Shown: positions 20,308 to 30,326 of the stretch, piece by piece | Position numbering within the stretch: position 1 is the first letter of the stretch | How the letters are laid out: each line of letters starts with the position of its first letter | Assembly (NCBI RefSeq): GCF_003234265.2 | Contig: NZ_CP126256.1 | Span: 2,604,001-2,668,000 of the forward strand | Length of the DNA stretch: 64,000 nt | Reading direction: 5' to 3' | Source of the DNA: Curtobacterium sp. MCSS17_015 | GTDB taxonomy: Bacteria > Actinomycetota > Actinomycetes > Actinomycetales > Microbacteriaceae | The notes under the pieces: model-generated | What the model saw: only the letters and a program-made list of their open reading frames with translations | Databases searched by the model: none | Told to the model about the DNA's origin: nothing | Translations under genes and position numbers: made by a program

Positions 20308-21780
20308 ATGAGCGAACGACTGCGCCCCGGCCGCCGGCTCCCCCGTACCGCGCTGGTCAGCACCGCGCTCGCCGTCGTCGGCGTGCTGGCGCTCGCGGTC
20401 GTCATCGCGGTGGGTGTCACGCATCTCGGCTTCCTCCGGGAGGGTCATCGCTCTCCATTCGTCGCGTGGACGCTCATCGCTTGGACCGTCTTCGCGGGCT
20501 CGGTGCTCGCACTCAGGTTCGTGCCGCCGCACCTCGTGACGCGGGTCGTCCTCGGTGGCGCGGTCGTGGTCGGGATCGCGGCCCTCGTCGGACCGCCGAA
20601 CACGAGCACCGACTCCGCACGCTACGCCTGGGACGGCATCGTGCAGCACGCGGGGGTGTCCCCGTACGCCCACACGCCGCAGTCCGAAGCTTTGGCAGGT
20701 CTGCGCCCGGACTGGCTCTTCCCGGACAAGGTCGACGGCACGTGCAAGCCCCTCGAGCCGCGGTACCGCGGCCTCGGCGACGGCGCACTCGGCCACTGCA
20801 CGGCGCTCAACCGTCCGGACGTGCCGACGATCTACCCGCCGATGGCCGAGCTGTGGTTCGCGCTGGTGCGGGTCTTCGTCCCCGTCACGGCGCAGTACAT
20901 GCCGTTCCAGGTCGCCGGACTGCTCGTCTCGCTCGGTGTGACCGTCGGTCTGCTCGTCGTCCTGCGCCGCATCGGCCGTCCGACCTGGTGGGCGGCGCTG
21001 TGGGCCTGGTCGCCACTCGTCGCCGCCGAGGCCGTGACGAACTCGCACGTCGACGTCGTCGGGGCGGCCCTCGCCACCGCGGGTGCCGTGCTCGTCGCGT
21101 TCGGCCGGCCGATCTGGGGTGGCATCGCGCTCGGTGCCGCGACCGCGACGAAACTCATCCCGGCGATCGTCTACCCGGCGCTGCTCGGCCGGTGGCGGAG
21201 CTGGTGGGCGATCCCGGTCGGCATCGCCGTGTTCGGGCTGCTCTACGTGCCGTACGTGCTCTCGACCGGGCCGAAGGTGCTCGGGTACCTGCCGGGCTAC
21301 CTGTCGGAGGAGGGCTACGAGGACGGATCGCGCTTCGCGCTGGTGGCGGAGGTCCTGCCCGGGGACGCGGCGACGATCGCGGTGGGGCTGATCGTCCTCG
21401 TCGCCGCGGTCATCGCCTGGCGACTGTCCGACCCCGCGAACCCGTGGTCCGGCCAGGTGTTCATGATCGGCGTGACCTTCCTCGCGGTGACCCCGCGCTA
21501 CCCCTGGTACGCGCTGCTGCTCATCCCGTTCGTGGTGCTCTCCGGCCGGTGGGAGTGGCTGTCCCTGACGCTCGCGATCGCGCTGCGCGGGGTGTGGCCG
21601 TCGGTGGTCGCCTACCGGTGGTGGCTGCTCGCGGCGATCGCCGTCGTGCTCGTCGTGACCCTGGTGCGCACCCGCCGCGAGGACTGGCTGCGGTGGCGGG
21701 ACCGGCTGCTCGGCCGGAGCCCGGCGACCCGGACCGCCGCCGCCCTGGACCAGCGGCACGGTCCTCGCGACGTATCCTGA
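20308..21780 (+). CDS. DUF2029/GT87-type membrane glycosyltransferase
   Basis: A 490-aa polytopic protein with about ten membrane helices. The first extracytoplasmic loop carries SARYAWDGIVQHAGVSPYAH, with the acidic and aromatic residues expected of GT-C enzymes that use polyprenyl-phosphate mannose. NSHVDVVGAALATAGAV and ATATKLIPAIVYP are typical of the GT87/DUF2029 family, which acts in mannan or lipomannan assembly. TAGCCT lies 9 nt ahead of the ATG, so the leader is absent or 2-3 nt. It is followed after 4 nt by moaA, an apparently unrelated gene. Confidence 0.78.
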   Translation: MSERLRPGRRLPRTALVSTALAVVGVLALAVVIAVGVTHLGFLREGHRSPFVAWTLIAWTVFAGSVLALRFVPPHLVTRVVLGGAVVVGIAALVGPPNTSTDSARYAWDGIVQHAGVSPYAHTPQSEALAGLRPDWLFPDKVDGTCKPLEPRYRGLGDGALGHCTALNRPDVPTIYPPMAELWFALVRVFVPVTAQYMPFQVAGLLVSLGVTVGLLVVLRRIGRPTWWAALWAWSPLVAAEAVTNSHVDVVGAALATAGAVLVAFGRPIWGGIALGAATATKLIPAIVYPALLGRWRSWWAIPVGIAVFGLLYVPYVLSTGPKVLGYLPGYLSEEGYEDGSRFALVAEVLPGDAATIAVGLIVLVAAVIAWRLSDPANPWSGQVFMIGVTFLAVTPRYPWYALLLIPFVVLSGRWEWLSLTLAIALRGVWPSVVAYRWWLLAAIAVVLVVTLVRTRREDWLRWRDRLLGRSPATRTAAALDQRHGPRDVS

Positions 21781-21784
21781 CGAC

Positions 21785-22909
21785 ATGCCGGCTCAGATGC
21801 TCCCCTCGACGGGTCTGCTGAGCCGCGTGCGCGCCGGGTCGGTGGACGCGCCGCAGCACCCTCTGGACACCGGACGTCCGGGCATCCCGCCACGGCCCGA
21901 GGGTGACCCGGGCCTCGTCGACCGGTTCGGTCGGCACGCCGTCGACCTGCGGGTGTCCCTGACCGAGCGCTGCAACCTCCGCTGCACGTACTGCATGCCG
22001 GCCGAGGGGCTCCCCTTCGCGCCCGACGCCGCCCTCATGTCGGCGGACGAGATCGCCCGGCTCGTCGGCCTCGGTGCGCGGGAGCTCGGCATCCGCAAGG
22101 TCCGCTTCACCGGCGGTGAACCGCTGCTCCGCAAGGACCTGGTCGACGTGGTCGCCCGGTGCGCGGCCGCCCACCCCGACCTCGAGCTGTCGCTCACCAC
22201 GAACGCGATCGGACTCGCCGGGCGTGCCGCCGCCCTGCGCGCCGCCGGTCTGCACCGGCTGAACGTCTCGCTCGACACCGTCGACCCGGACGTCTTCGCC
22301 GAGGTGACCCGCCGTCCGTTCCTCGACCGCGTCCTCGAGGGCATCGCCGCCGCCGCGGACGCCGGCCTCGGCGTGAAGATCAACGCGGTCCTGCTGCGCG
22401 GGGTGAACGACCACCTGGCGACGGACCTGCTCGCGTGGTGCCTGGAACGCGGCCACGAGCTGCGGTTCATCGAGCAGATGCCGCTCGACCCCGGCCACGC
22501 CTGGGACGCCACGACGATGATCACTGCCGTGCAGATGCGCGAGCTGCTCGGCGCCGAGTACGTCCTGACGCCCGACGAGGCCCCGCGGAACGGCGCCCCG
22601 GCCGAGCGGTACCGGGTGCGGTCGCGGGCGACGGGCGCGGACCTCGGCACGGTCGGCGTCATCGCGAGCATCACCGAGTCGTTCTGCGGTGACTGCACCC
22701 GCACCCGGCTCACCGCGGACGGCCACGTCCGGAGCTGCCTGTTCTCGGACGACGAGACCGACCTGCTCGGCCCCCTGCGCGCCGGAGCCGACGACGCCGA
22801 CGTCCTCGACCGGTGGCGCCGCGCGATGTGGGCGAAGCCCCGTGACCACGGCGACGACACCGACGGCCTCGTGCACCCGACGCGGGGCATGAGCGCGATC
22901 GGAGGATGA
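21785..22909 (+). CDS. moaA: GTP 3',8-cyclase, molybdenum cofactor synthesis
   Basis: A 374-aa radical-SAM enzyme. The N-terminal cluster is ERCNLRCTYCMP (Cys63, Cys67, Cys70). The C-terminal second cluster is FCGDCTRTRLT followed by RSCLF, and the protein ends with the di-glycine MSAIGG. It converts GTP to 3',8-cyclo-7,8-dihydro-GTP, the first step of molybdopterin synthesis. TATCCT lies 6 nt ahead of the ATG (leaderless). moaD follows 4 nt after the stop. The N-terminus has about 45 residues more than minimal homologues. Confidence 0.95.
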   Translation: MPAQMLPSTGLLSRVRAGSVDAPQHPLDTGRPGIPPRPEGDPGLVDRFGRHAVDLRVSLTERCNLRCTYCMPAEGLPFAPDAALMSADEIARLVGLGARELGIRKVRFTGGEPLLRKDLVDVVARCAAAHPDLELSLTTNAIGLAGRAAALRAAGLHRLNVSLDTVDPDVFAEVTRRPFLDRVLEGIAAAADAGLGVKINAVLLRGVNDHLATDLLAWCLERGHELRFIEQMPLDPGHAWDATTMITAVQMRELLGAEYVLTPDEAPRNGAPAERYRVRSRATGADLGTVGVIASITESFCGDCTRTRLTADGHVRSCLFSDDETDLLGPLRAGADDADVLDRWRRAMWAKPRDHGDDTDGLVHPTRGMSAIGG

Positions 22910-22913
22910 GGAC

Positions 22914-23153
22914 ATGACCACGCTGCGCTTCTTCGCCGCCGCCCGGGCCGCCGTCGGCCTCGACGAGACGACCGTCACGGCGGACTCGCTCGACGACGCC
23001 CTGCGACAGGTGACCCCCGCCGACCCGGCGCGTTGGGCGGCGCTGCAGGAGCGGTGCTCGTACCTCGTCGACGGGGTCACCACCCGCGACCGTGCGACGT
23101 CGCTCGCCGGGGTCGGCCTCGTCGACGTGATGCCGCCGTTCGCCGGCGGCTGA
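22914..23153 (+). CDS. moaD: Molybdopterin synthase small subunit
   Basis: A 79-aa ubiquitin-fold protein (MTTLRFFAAARAAVGLDETT) ending in PPFAGG. The terminal Gly-Gly is thiocarboxylated and delivers sulfur to precursor Z together with MoaE. Activation would be by the ThiF-rhodanese protein encoded at 25971-27044. The GGAGG in the last moaA codons is its ribosome site. moaE and moaC are not in the window. Confidence 0.9.
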   Translation: MTTLRFFAAARAAVGLDETTVTADSLDDALRQVTPADPARWAALQERCSYLVDGVTTRDRATSLAGVGLVDVMPPFAGG

Positions 23154-23165
23154 CCGGCACCGGGC

Positions 23166-24257
23166 TCAGCGCTCCCAGACGGTGAGCTCGGCGGGCGGGA
23201 CCTGCACGCGCACGGTCGCACCGGCGGTCACCCCGAGTGCCGCGACCGCGGCGAGCGTCAGGTCCGCCGAGACGTCCCCGGCCCGCAGCCGGACCAGACC
23301 GTTCCCGGGCTCGAGGGCGCGCACGGTCCGGTACAACCCGCGACCCTCGTCGGCGGCCCCGTCGCGGTCGGCCCCGTCGCAGCCGGCGCCGTCGTCGATC
23401 CGCGTCACCACGGCGGCCGTCGGGTGGTAGGCGGCCGAGACCGGACGGCCGGGAGGCACACCGTGCGTCCTAGACACCAACGCGCCCCCGCCGTCACCCG
23501 CGTCGAGCACGAGCCCGTCCGCCGTCGCGACGCCGTGCAGCACGACGAGGCCCGAGAACGTCGCCGCGAACGCGCTCCGCGGACGTGCCAGCACGTCGGT
23601 GGGGGTGCCGGACTCCACCACCCGGCCGTGCTCGAGCACGACGACCCGGTCGGCGAGGGCCATCACCTCGACCGGGTCGTGCGTCACGAGGACGCTCGGC
23701 CGACCGGACACGGCGGTCCGGAGGGCGGCGCGGACGTCCTCGCGCGCCCCGACGTCGAGCGCCGAGGTCGGTTCGTCGAGGAGCACGACGGCCGGGTCGG
23801 CGGCCAGTGCCCTGGCGATCGCGACGCGCTGCGCCTGCCCGCCCGAGAGCGTCCCGGGCGCGCGGTCGGCCAGGTCGGCCACCCCGACGGCGGCCAGCGC
23901 GCCCTGGGCCGTCAGGCGGGCCTGGCGTCCGGAGCGTCCCGTCGCTCGCGGACCGAAGCCGACGTTCGCGAGGACGGAGAGGTGCGGGAACAGGTCGGGG
24001 CGCTGGGCCACGAGGCCCACGCGGCGGCGATGCGCCGGGACGCTGCGGCCGCGGCTGGCGAGGAGGCGGTCACCGGAGCGGACCTCGCCGCCGTCGAGCG
24101 GCAGGAGGCCCGCGATCGCGTCGAGGACCGTCGACTTGCCCGCGCCGTTCGCGCCGATGAGGGCGACGCACTCGGCAGGGCCGACGGTGAGGGCGACGTC
24201 GACGTCGCGGTCGTGGCGGACGACGTGAGCGACGACGCCGGCGACGGCAGCGCTCAC
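23166..24257 (-). CDS. modC: Molybdate ABC transporter ATPase with TOBE domain
   Basis: A 363-aa ATPase. Walker A is GANGAGKST, the signature [15 protein letters not shown], Walker [13 protein letters not shown] and the switch His is in LVTHDP. The C-terminal 75 residues form a TOBE/Mop domain ([24 protein letters not shown]). It powers molybdate import with ModB and ModA. The GTG start overlaps the modB stop (GTGA). Between ATPase and TOBE there is a Gly/Asp-rich spacer (about 275-300). Confidence 0.92.
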   Translation of the reverse strand: MSAAVAGVVAHVVRHDRDVDVALTVGPAECVALIGANGAGKSTVLDAIAGLLPLDGGEVRSGDRLLASRGRSVPAHRRRVGLVAQRPDLFPHLSVLANVGFGPRATGRSGRQARLTAQGALAAVGVADLADRAPGTLSGGQAQRVAIARALAADPAVVLLDEPTSALDVGAREDVRAALRTAVSGRPSVLVTHDPVEVMALADRVVVLEHGRVVESGTPTDVLARPRSAFAATFSGLVVLHGVATADGLVLDAGDGGGALVSRTHGVPPGRPVSAAYHPTAAVVTRIDDGAGCDGADRDGAADEGRGLYRTVRALEPGNGLVRLRAGDVSADLTLAAVAALGVTAGATVRVQVPPAELTVWER

Positions 24258-25072
24258 GGGGTCACCGCGCGCGTCCGGACCGAGGCGACGCCGATCACGA
24301 GCACCGCGACGACCACGAGCACCAGGGCGAGCGCGACCGCCGTGTCCGGATCGACCTCGCGCTGCAGGTACACCTCGAGCGGGAGGGTGCGGGTGACGCC
24401 CTGCAGACTGCCGGCGAAGGTGAGCGTCGCCCCGAACTCGCCGAGCGCCCGGGCGAAGCAGAGCACCAGACCGGACAGGATGCCCGGCAGCACCCGCGGG
24501 GTCGTGACGGTGAGGAACGTGCGGGTCGGCCCCGCGCCGAGCGTCGCGGCGACCCGCTCGTACCGGTCCCCCTCGACGCGGAGCGCGCCCTCGACCGCGG
24601 ACACCAGGAACGGCATCGCGACGAACGTCTGCGCGATGACGACCGCCGCCGTGGTGAACGCGATCCGCAGCCCGTGCTCGTCGAGGAACGCGCCGAGCAC
24701 GCCGAGCCGCCCGAACGCGGCCAGGAGCGCGAGCCCACCCACGACGGGCGGCAGGACGAGGGGCAACAGCACGACCGCCCGTGCCACGCCGGTCCACCGC
24801 GACCGGGACCGGGCGAAGAGCACCGCGAGTGGGTATCCGAGGAGGAACGCCGCTCCGGTCGCCGCCGCCGCGGTGCCCAGGCTGAGACCGAGGGCGGTCC
24901 GCGACGCGGGCGACGTGACGAGCGCGAGGAACGACCCCCACTCGACACGGCCGACCATGGCGAGCACCGGGACGACGACGAACAGGCCGCCGAGCACGGC
25001 CGGCACCGGCAACCACCAGGGGACGGGAGCGCGGCGGACGCGGACGCTGCGGGGGGTGGTGCTGCCGGGCAC
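24254..25072 (-). CDS. modB: Molybdate ABC transporter permease
   Basis: A 272-aa permease with about six membrane helices and the EAA-type motif ([20 protein letters not shown], then [16 protein letters not shown]), the latter being the characteristic ModB/CysT signature. The start is taken at the GTG at 25072, 5 nt after the modA stop; a CTG at 25081 would give three extra residues. Gene order modA-modB-modC is standard. Confidence 0.9.
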   Translation of the reverse strand: MPGSTTPRSVRVRRAPVPWWLPVPAVLGGLFVVVPVLAMVGRVEWGSFLALVTSPASRTALGLSLGTAAAATGAAFLLGYPLAVLFARSRSRWTGVARAVVLLPLVLPPVVGGLALLAAFGRLGVLGAFLDEHGLRIAFTTAAVVIAQTFVAMPFLVSAVEGALRVEGDRYERVAATLGAGPTRTFLTVTTPRVLPGILSGLVLCFARALGEFGATLTFAGSLQGVTRTLPLEVYLQREVDPDTAVALALVLVVVAVLVIGVASVRTRAVTP

Positions 25073-25077
25073 GTCGA

Positions 25078-25899
25078 TCAGGGCTCCCCGAAGCCGGCCG
25101 CGGCGAGCACGCGCTGACCGGACGTCGACAGCACGTACGCGGTGAACGCCCGCGCGAGCTCCGGGTCGGCGGCATCCCGCAGGACGCTGATCGGGTAGGT
25201 GTTCACCGCGTCGTCGGCGGCCGCGAACGGGACGCCCTCGACGGCACCGTCCGCCCCCTGCACGTCCGTCCGGTACACGATGCCGGCGTCGGCCTGGCCC
25301 GAGGTCACCTTGCCGAGGACGTCCGTCACGGACTGCTCCTCGCTCACCGGGTGCAGGTCGACCCCGCTCGACCGTTCGACCGCGGCGGTCGCGGCACCGC
25401 AGGGCACGGGTGGCGCACACGTGACGAGTTGCACGTCCGGTGCCGTCAGGTCCTCGAGATCGGCGACGTCGAGCGGGTTGCCCGTGGCGACGGCGATCTC
25501 GAGGGTGTTCGTGGCGAAGTCCCGCGGGGACCCGGCGACGACGTCGGCGCCGAGCTGCTCCGTCGTGGCCCGGTCGGCCGAGGCGAGGACGTCGGCGGGG
25601 GCACCGTTCCGGATCTGCGAGACGAGGTCGCTCGAACCCGCGAACGAGAACGTCACCGTCGTGCCCGGGTGCTCCCGCTCGAAGTCGCGCCCCAGGGTCG
25701 TGAAGGTCCGCTGGAGCGAGGCGGCGGCGAACACCGCGATCGACCCGGACGCGCCCCGCTCCCCCGTGCCGGAGGTCGACGCCGGCGACGCGGGGTGGCC
25801 CGCGCAGCCGGCCGACACCAGCGTGAGCAGGACTGCCGCGGCGAGCGCCGCGCTCGGCCGCGCGGCCCGACGGAGACGTGACGAGCGGTTCGGTGACAT
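25078..25899 (-). CDS. modA: Molybdate-binding lipoprotein
   Basis: A 273-aa solute-binding protein with an N-terminal lipoprotein signal (lipobox LVSAGC, Cys32). [20 protein letters not shown] and the [16 protein letters not shown] stretch are typical of ModA, where serines bind the oxyanion. ATNTLEIAV and [10 protein letters not shown] complete the family pattern. A possible -10 TAGGAT lies about 45 nt upstream of the ATG, so unlike many genes here this operon has a leader. Confidence 0.92.
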   Translation of the reverse strand: MSPNRSSRLRRAARPSAALAAAVLLTLVSAGCAGHPASPASTSGTGERGASGSIAVFAAASLQRTFTTLGRDFEREHPGTTVTFSFAGSSDLVSQIRNGAPADVLASADRATTEQLGADVVAGSPRDFATNTLEIAVATGNPLDVADLEDLTAPDVQLVTCAPPVPCGAATAAVERSSGVDLHPVSEEQSVTDVLGKVTSGQADAGIVYRTDVQGADGAVEGVPFAAADDAVNTYPISVLRDAADPELARAFTAYVLSTSGQRVLAAAGFGEP

Positions 25900-25970
25900 C
25901 GATCCGACTCCGTCCTGCCGCAGGTGCGGCGTCGGTGGCCGATCCTACCCGCAGGAGCGGATCGTGCTCG

Positions 25971-27044
25971 TCACTCGAGCGTCAGCGGGAGGCCTTCGCG
26001 CCGCCATGCGTCGACCCCGCCGTCGAGGACCGTCACGGGCCTCCCGGCGGTCCGTGCCCACGCGTCGGCGCGTGGCCCTCGGGCACACGTGACCACGACC
26101 TCCGCGTCGGCGGGCACCGCGTCCGGGTGCACCGAGCCGGCGATGACGCCCGTCGCCCACTCCGCCGGGCTGCGGACGTCCACGACGGTCACGGGGTCAC
26201 CGGGGTCGGCGAGGCGTGCGGCGAGCGCCGCCGGGGCGATCCGCGGGGCACGGGGCGCGGTCGCGTCGGCTCCTGCCACCGCCAGGCCCGTGGGTCGCCG
26301 CGACGCCGGCCCGCGTCGGATCGGGCTCTCGGTCCACCGCCACCGCCGGGCGTCGACCGTGAGGAGGCGACCGAGCAGCGGCTCGCCGAGCCCGGCGACG
26401 AGGGCGGTCACCTGCGCGGCCATGACCGAGCCGACCGCGCCGCACAGCGCCGGGAGGACCCCGTCGACCGCGCAGGACCCCTCGTCCGGCAGGACCTCCG
26501 GGTGCAGGTCGTGGAAGTCGACCCCGTCCGCGCCGGCGTCCCGGAACACCGACACCTGTCCGTCGTAGGACAGCACGGTGCCCCAGACGAACGGGATGCC
26601 GAGCGGGGCACAGGCGTCGGAGACCGCGCGGGTGACGTCGACGGCGTCCGCGGCGTCCACCACGACGTCGTGGCCGGCGACGTGCTCGGGACGGAAGCGC
26701 TCGACGAGCGCGACGACCTCGAGCTCGGGGTCGACGGCGCGGGCACGGACAGCGGCGACCTCGGCCTTCGCGGTGCCGACGTCGTCGCCGGTGAAGAGGG
26801 TCTGCCGGGCCAGGTTCGAGCCGTCCACGACGTCGTCGTCCACGATCGTCAGGCGGCCGAGCCCACTGCCGGCCAGGTAGGCGATGACGGGCGCACCGAG
26901 CCCGCCGGCTCCCACGACGAGCACCCGGGCCCGGCCGAGTCGCCCCAGGACGTCCGGCCCGGCTCCGGCGAGCGCCGCCGTCCGGGATCCGAGGCGACGC
27001 CGTGCGGTGCTGACGGAACTGCTCGTGTCCGGTGTCGTGCTCAT
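25971..27044 (-). CDS. moeB: ThiF-type adenylyltransferase with C-terminal rhodanese (MoeB/MoeZ-like)
   Basis: A 357-aa protein. Residues 25-250 are the E1-like adenylation domain ([35 protein letters not shown], then [16 protein letters not shown]). Residues 262-357 are a rhodanese with the Cys loop [13 protein letters not shown]. It adenylates the MoaD C-terminal glycine and transfers sulfur via the rhodanese. The two CxxC zinc motifs of canonical MoeB are not seen; only EGSCAVDG and ALCG cysteines occur. It is coupled to the TOBE regulator by ATGA overlap. Confidence 0.85.
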   Translation of the reverse strand: MSTTPDTSSSVSTARRRLGSRTAALAGAGPDVLGRLGRARVLVVGAGGLGAPVIAYLAGSGLGRLTIVDDDVVDGSNLARQTLFTGDDVGTAKAEVAAVRARAVDPELEVVALVERFRPEHVAGHDVVVDAADAVDVTRAVSDACAPLGIPFVWGTVLSYDGQVSVFRDAGADGVDFHDLHPEVLPDEGSCAVDGVLPALCGAVGSVMAAQVTALVAGLGEPLLGRLLTVDARRWRWTESPIRRGPASRRPTGLAVAGADATAPRAPRIAPAALAARLADPGDPVTVVDVRSPAEWATGVIAGSVHPDAVPADAEVVVTCARGPRADAWARTAGRPVTVLDGGVDAWRREGLPLTLE

Positions 27045-27451
27045 GCGTCGGTCTCCGCTCCCGGCGTCTCGACCGTCACCATCGTGGCCTTGACCGACGC
27101 GACCGCGACGGACCCGACCTCGAGACCCAGCTCGCGGACCGCTTCGGCGCTCATCAGCGACACGACCCGGTGCGGCCCGCACTGCAGCTCGACCTGGGCC
27201 ATCACGGTGTCGACGACGAGGTCCGTGACGATGCCGACGAACCGGTTGCGGGCCGAGCTCCGGACCCCGGACGGGTCGGCGAGCTGGTCGCCACGCGACG
27301 AGGCGTACTCGGCGAGTTCCCGCCCGTCGACCACCGCCCGGCCGGTCGGGTCCGTCCCGCGGCTGAAGGTGCCACCCTCGACGAGCCGGCGCACGGTGTC
27401 GTCGCTGACGCCCAGGTAGGTCGCGGCGTCACGGATGCGGAGCTGCGTCAT
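27041..27451 (-). CDS. Molybdate-responsive HTH-TOBE regulator
   Basis: A 136-aa protein. An excisionase/MerR-type HTH (RIRDAATYLGVSDDTVRRLV) occupies residues 5-55. A single Mop/TOBE domain (RNRFVGIVTDLVVDTVMAQV, VVSLMSAEAVRELGL, VGSVAVASVKATMVTVE) covers 70-130. Mop domains bind molybdate, so this is probably the local Mo-sensing regulator. TAGGGT lies 7 nt ahead of the ATG (leaderless). It heads the operon with moeB, and its start region faces the divergent glycosyltransferase gene at 27559. Confidence 0.85.
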   Translation of the reverse strand: MTQLRIRDAATYLGVSDDTVRRLVEGGTFSRGTDPTGRAVVDGRELAEYASSRGDQLADPSGVRSSARNRFVGIVTDLVVDTVMAQVELQCGPHRVVSLMSAEAVRELGLEVGSVAVASVKATMVTVETPGAETDA

Positions 27452-27558
27452 GACGACGACCCTAACCGGGCAGCGGCAGACCACGGCATGTGGACACTCA
27501 CCGCCTGCGGTGTCGGACACCGGGTTCCCGCCCAGCGGCGCTCGGTACCGTGCTGGGC

Positions 27559-29211
27559 GTGAGTTCCCCCCGTACCGGCAGCATCGGCGTCCCGCACGCG
27601 GTCCGCCGGGCACCGGTCCGCGCCGGTGTGCGCGGTACCGTGGTGGCCGCCGTGGCCGCGGCCGTGCGGACCCCGGAACTCACCATCGGCGCGCTCGGCG
27701 TCGTCGTCGCGGCGGCCTTCTCGTGGGTCCCGTCCCTCTGGTACGACGAGGCGGCGACCGTCACCAGCGCGCAACGGTCCTGGCCGCAGCTCTGGGCGGA
27801 GCTGCACACCGTCGACGCCGTGCACGGCCTGTACTACGCCCTGATGCACGCCTGGTTCTGGCTCGTCGGGTACACGCCCTTCACCCTCCGGCTGCCGAGT
27901 GCCCTCGCCGTCGGGGTCGCCGCGGGTCTCGTCGTCGCCCTCGGTCGGCGCCTGGGCGGACGACGCCTCGGCATCACCGCGGGCATCGTGTTCCTGCTTC
28001 TGCCCCGCGTGCAGTGGGCGGGAACCGAGGGACGTCCCTACGCCACGATCACCACCCTGTCGGTCTGCCTGACGCTCGTCGGCATGACGGCCCTGCGACG
28101 GACCCGGACGGGTTCCGCCACGGGATGGTGGACCGCCTACGGGGTCCTCGCCGTCGTCGCCGTGGTGTTCAACGTCTACCTCGCGCTCGCGGTCGTCGCC
28201 CACGCGGTCGCGCTCGCCTGGACCCTCCTGGCCGAGCGGCACGCGCTACGGACGGCGACCGTGACCCGCGCCGGACGGACGCCCGGGCCGGTGCTCGTGA
28301 GCTCTCGGGTGCTCGTGCGCTGGACCGTCGCCGCGGGCGCCGCAGCGGTCGTCGTCGCCCCGTTCGTGCTCGTCGTGTCGTCCCAGGCGAAACAGGTCGG
28401 TTGGATCAAGGACATCAGCCGTGAGACCTTCGGGCAGGTCTTCTCGACCGCGTGGTTCGGCGCCTCGGACCCGTACGCCGCGGTCATCTGGGCGCTCATG
28501 GCCGCCGGTGTCGGCGTCGCCCTCGTCCGGGTGCGTCAGCGGGTCCCGTCCGTGCGGGCACTGTTCCGGGCGCAGACGGTCCGGGTCGCGCTGCCGCTCG
28601 TCGTCGTCCCGACCGCGGCGCTCCTCGTCGCGACGGCGCTCGGCGAACGCCTGTACTCGCCGAAGTACGCCACCCTCAGCCTGCCGTTCGTCGCGGTCCT
28701 CGTGGCCCTCGCCCTCACCACGATCCGGCCGAAGGCGCTGCTCGCTGCCGCGGTCGCGGTGCTGGTGGTCCTGTCGGTGCCCACCGCCGTCACCGTGAAG
28801 GGCCCCGAGGCGAAGCAGGCGTCGACGTGGGCGCACGCCGCCTCGATCATCAGCGCGGAACGTGCCGCACGACCGAGCGCGAACGAAGGTGTCGTGTTCG
28901 GCAGCGTCTACCGCCACCCGACCACGACCGCCGAGATCATCCGGGTGTCGTACCCGGACGCGTTCGCCGGACTGACCGACCTCGCCGTCGGCACGGACGG
29001 AGCCGACGAGGGTGTCCTCTGGAACACGAACGGTGACCTGGCGACGACGATCCCGTCCCGGCTCGGCGACATCGACACGGTCTGGTACGTCGGCGGCACC
29101 TCGCGCACCATCCGGCCCGAGGTCAAGGCGGTGCTCGAGGAGCAGGGGTTCGAGGCCGTGCAGAACTGGCAGACCGGCAAGGTCATCATGACCGAGTTCG
29201 TCCGCTCCTGA
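27559..29211 (+). CDS. GT39/PMT-like membrane glycosyltransferase
   Basis: A 550-aa polytopic protein with an N-terminal helix and the loop SLWYDEAATVTSAQRSWPQL. The acidic YDEA motif is typical of GT-C (ArnT/PMT-like) enzymes using lipid-linked sugars. About ten helices follow and a soluble C-terminal domain (residues 440-550). The GTG start is 7 nt after TACCGT, so leaderless. Likely modifies cell-envelope polymers or proteins with a sugar from polyprenyl phosphate; substrate unknown. Confidence 0.75.
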   Translation: MSSPRTGSIGVPHAVRRAPVRAGVRGTVVAAVAAAVRTPELTIGALGVVVAAAFSWVPSLWYDEAATVTSAQRSWPQLWAELHTVDAVHGLYYALMHAWFWLVGYTPFTLRLPSALAVGVAAGLVVALGRRLGGRRLGITAGIVFLLLPRVQWAGTEGRPYATITTLSVCLTLVGMTALRRTRTGSATGWWTAYGVLAVVAVVFNVYLALAVVAHAVALAWTLLAERHALRTATVTRAGRTPGPVLVSSRVLVRWTVAAGAAAVVVAPFVLVVSSQAKQVGWIKDISRETFGQVFSTAWFGASDPYAAVIWALMAAGVGVALVRVRQRVPSVRALFRAQTVRVALPLVVVPTAALLVATALGERLYSPKYATLSLPFVAVLVALALTTIRPKALLAAAVAVLVVLSVPTAVTVKGPEAKQASTWAHAASIISAERAARPSANEGVVFGSVYRHPTTTAEIIRVSYPDAFAGLTDLAVGTDGADEGVLWNTNGDLATTIPSRLGDIDTVWYVGGTSRTIRPEVKAVLEEQGFEAVQNWQTGKVIMTEFVRS

Positions 29212-29255
29212 CGCTCGGACCGGCGTCGGCACCGGCCGCGCCGACGTCGTACCCG

Positions 29256-29302
29256 GTCAAGTCAGGTCAGGTCGTCAAGTCAGGTCAGGTCAGGTCAGCT
29301 CA
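29256..29302. repeat. Short tandem repeat (GTCAG)n between convergent genes
   Basis: The 5-bp unit GTCAG, with variants GTCAA, GTCGT and CTCAG, is repeated about nine times, in two blocks separated by GTCGTCAA. It lies between the glycosyltransferase stop (29211) and the ispE stop (29300), just entering the last codon of ispE. Slippage-prone; could vary between strains. Confidence 0.75.
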
Positions 29303-30232
29303 GTGCAGGACGCGGGCGCCGTGCACCGGACCGGTCGCCCGGAGCGCCACGAGCCCGGACGCGCTGAGCGCCACCTGCACCTCGAGCGCTGCGTCACGGT
29401 CCGGCACCAGGAAGGCCACCGTGGGTCCGCTGCCGGACACGAGACCGGCCAGGGCGCCGGAGCGCTCCCCGAGCTCGAGCGTGTCGGCGAGCCCGGGCTG
29501 CAGCCGCATCGCCGGTGCCTGCAGGTCGTTGTGCAGGTTCTCGGCCAGGAGTCCGGCGTCCCCCGCCCGGAGTGCCTGGAGCACGTGCGCCTCGACCACC
29601 GGGGTGCGCGGCGCCGGGGAGATGTCGGCCCGGTAGCGCTCCCGGTGCTCGTCGAGCGCGCGGTAGACCGCAGGTGTGGAGAGTCCGGTCTCGCTCAGCG
29701 CGAGCACCCAGTGGAACTCCCCCTTCGCGAGCGCCGGACTGAGTTCGTCGCCTCGTCCGGTCCCGACCGCGGTCCCGCCCGCGAAGGCGAACGGCACGTC
29801 GGCCCCGAGTTCGGCGGCGAGCCGGAGCAGTTCGTCCCGGCCGAGACCGGTCCCCCACAGGGTGTCCACCGCGAGCAGCGTCGCGGCGGCGTCCGCCGAG
29901 CCGCCGCCCATCCCGCCGGCGACCGGCACCTGCTTGTCGATCGTCAGACGGACGCCACCGCGGTGTCCGGCGGTCTTCGCCACCAGTCGCGCGGCACGGA
30001 GCGCGAGGTTCGTGTCGTCCGTCGGCACCGAGGACGTGTCGATCGGACCGGTGAAACGGACCGAGAAGTCATCGGCGCGCTCGGCGGTCACGTCCTCGTA
30101 CAGGGACACCGCCTGGTACGCGGTCGCGATGTCGTGGTACCCGTCGTCCTGCAGCGCGCCGACCGACAGGTGGACGTTGATCTTGCCCGGCGCGCGGGTC
30201 CGCACCCGATCCGGAGCAGGCGTCGACGTCAT
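29300..30232 (-). CDS. ispE: 4-diphosphocytidyl-2-C-methyl-D-erythritol kinase
   Basis: A 310-aa GHMP kinase. [15 protein letters not shown] is the N-terminal motif, [20 protein letters not shown] the phosphate-binding loop, and [13 protein letters not shown] the third GHMP motif. It performs the ATP-dependent fourth step of the MEP isoprenoid pathway. TAGGTT lies 6 nt ahead of the ATG (leaderless). It is monocistronic here, whereas in related actinobacteria it usually follows rsmA; in this window rsmA is 6 kb away. Confidence 0.94.
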   Translation of the reverse strand: MTSTPAPDRVRTRAPGKINVHLSVGALQDDGYHDIATAYQAVSLYEDVTAERADDFSVRFTGPIDTSSVPTDDTNLALRAARLVAKTAGHRGGVRLTIDKQVPVAGGMGGGSADAAATLLAVDTLWGTGLGRDELLRLAAELGADVPFAFAGGTAVGTGRGDELSPALAKGEFHWVLALSETGLSTPAVYRALDEHRERYRADISPAPRTPVVEAHVLQALRAGDAGLLAENLHNDLQAPAMRLQPGLADTLELGERSGALAGLVSGSGPTVAFLVPDRDAALEVQVALSASGLVALRATGPVHGARVLH

Positions 30233-30326
30233 GTCCCCAACCTATCCCCGTCCCGCCGGTACACCCGCCGCACGTGCGGGACGGGAGGCGCGCACCGGAC
30301 CGGGCCCGGACCTGGCGTCCGTCCGC

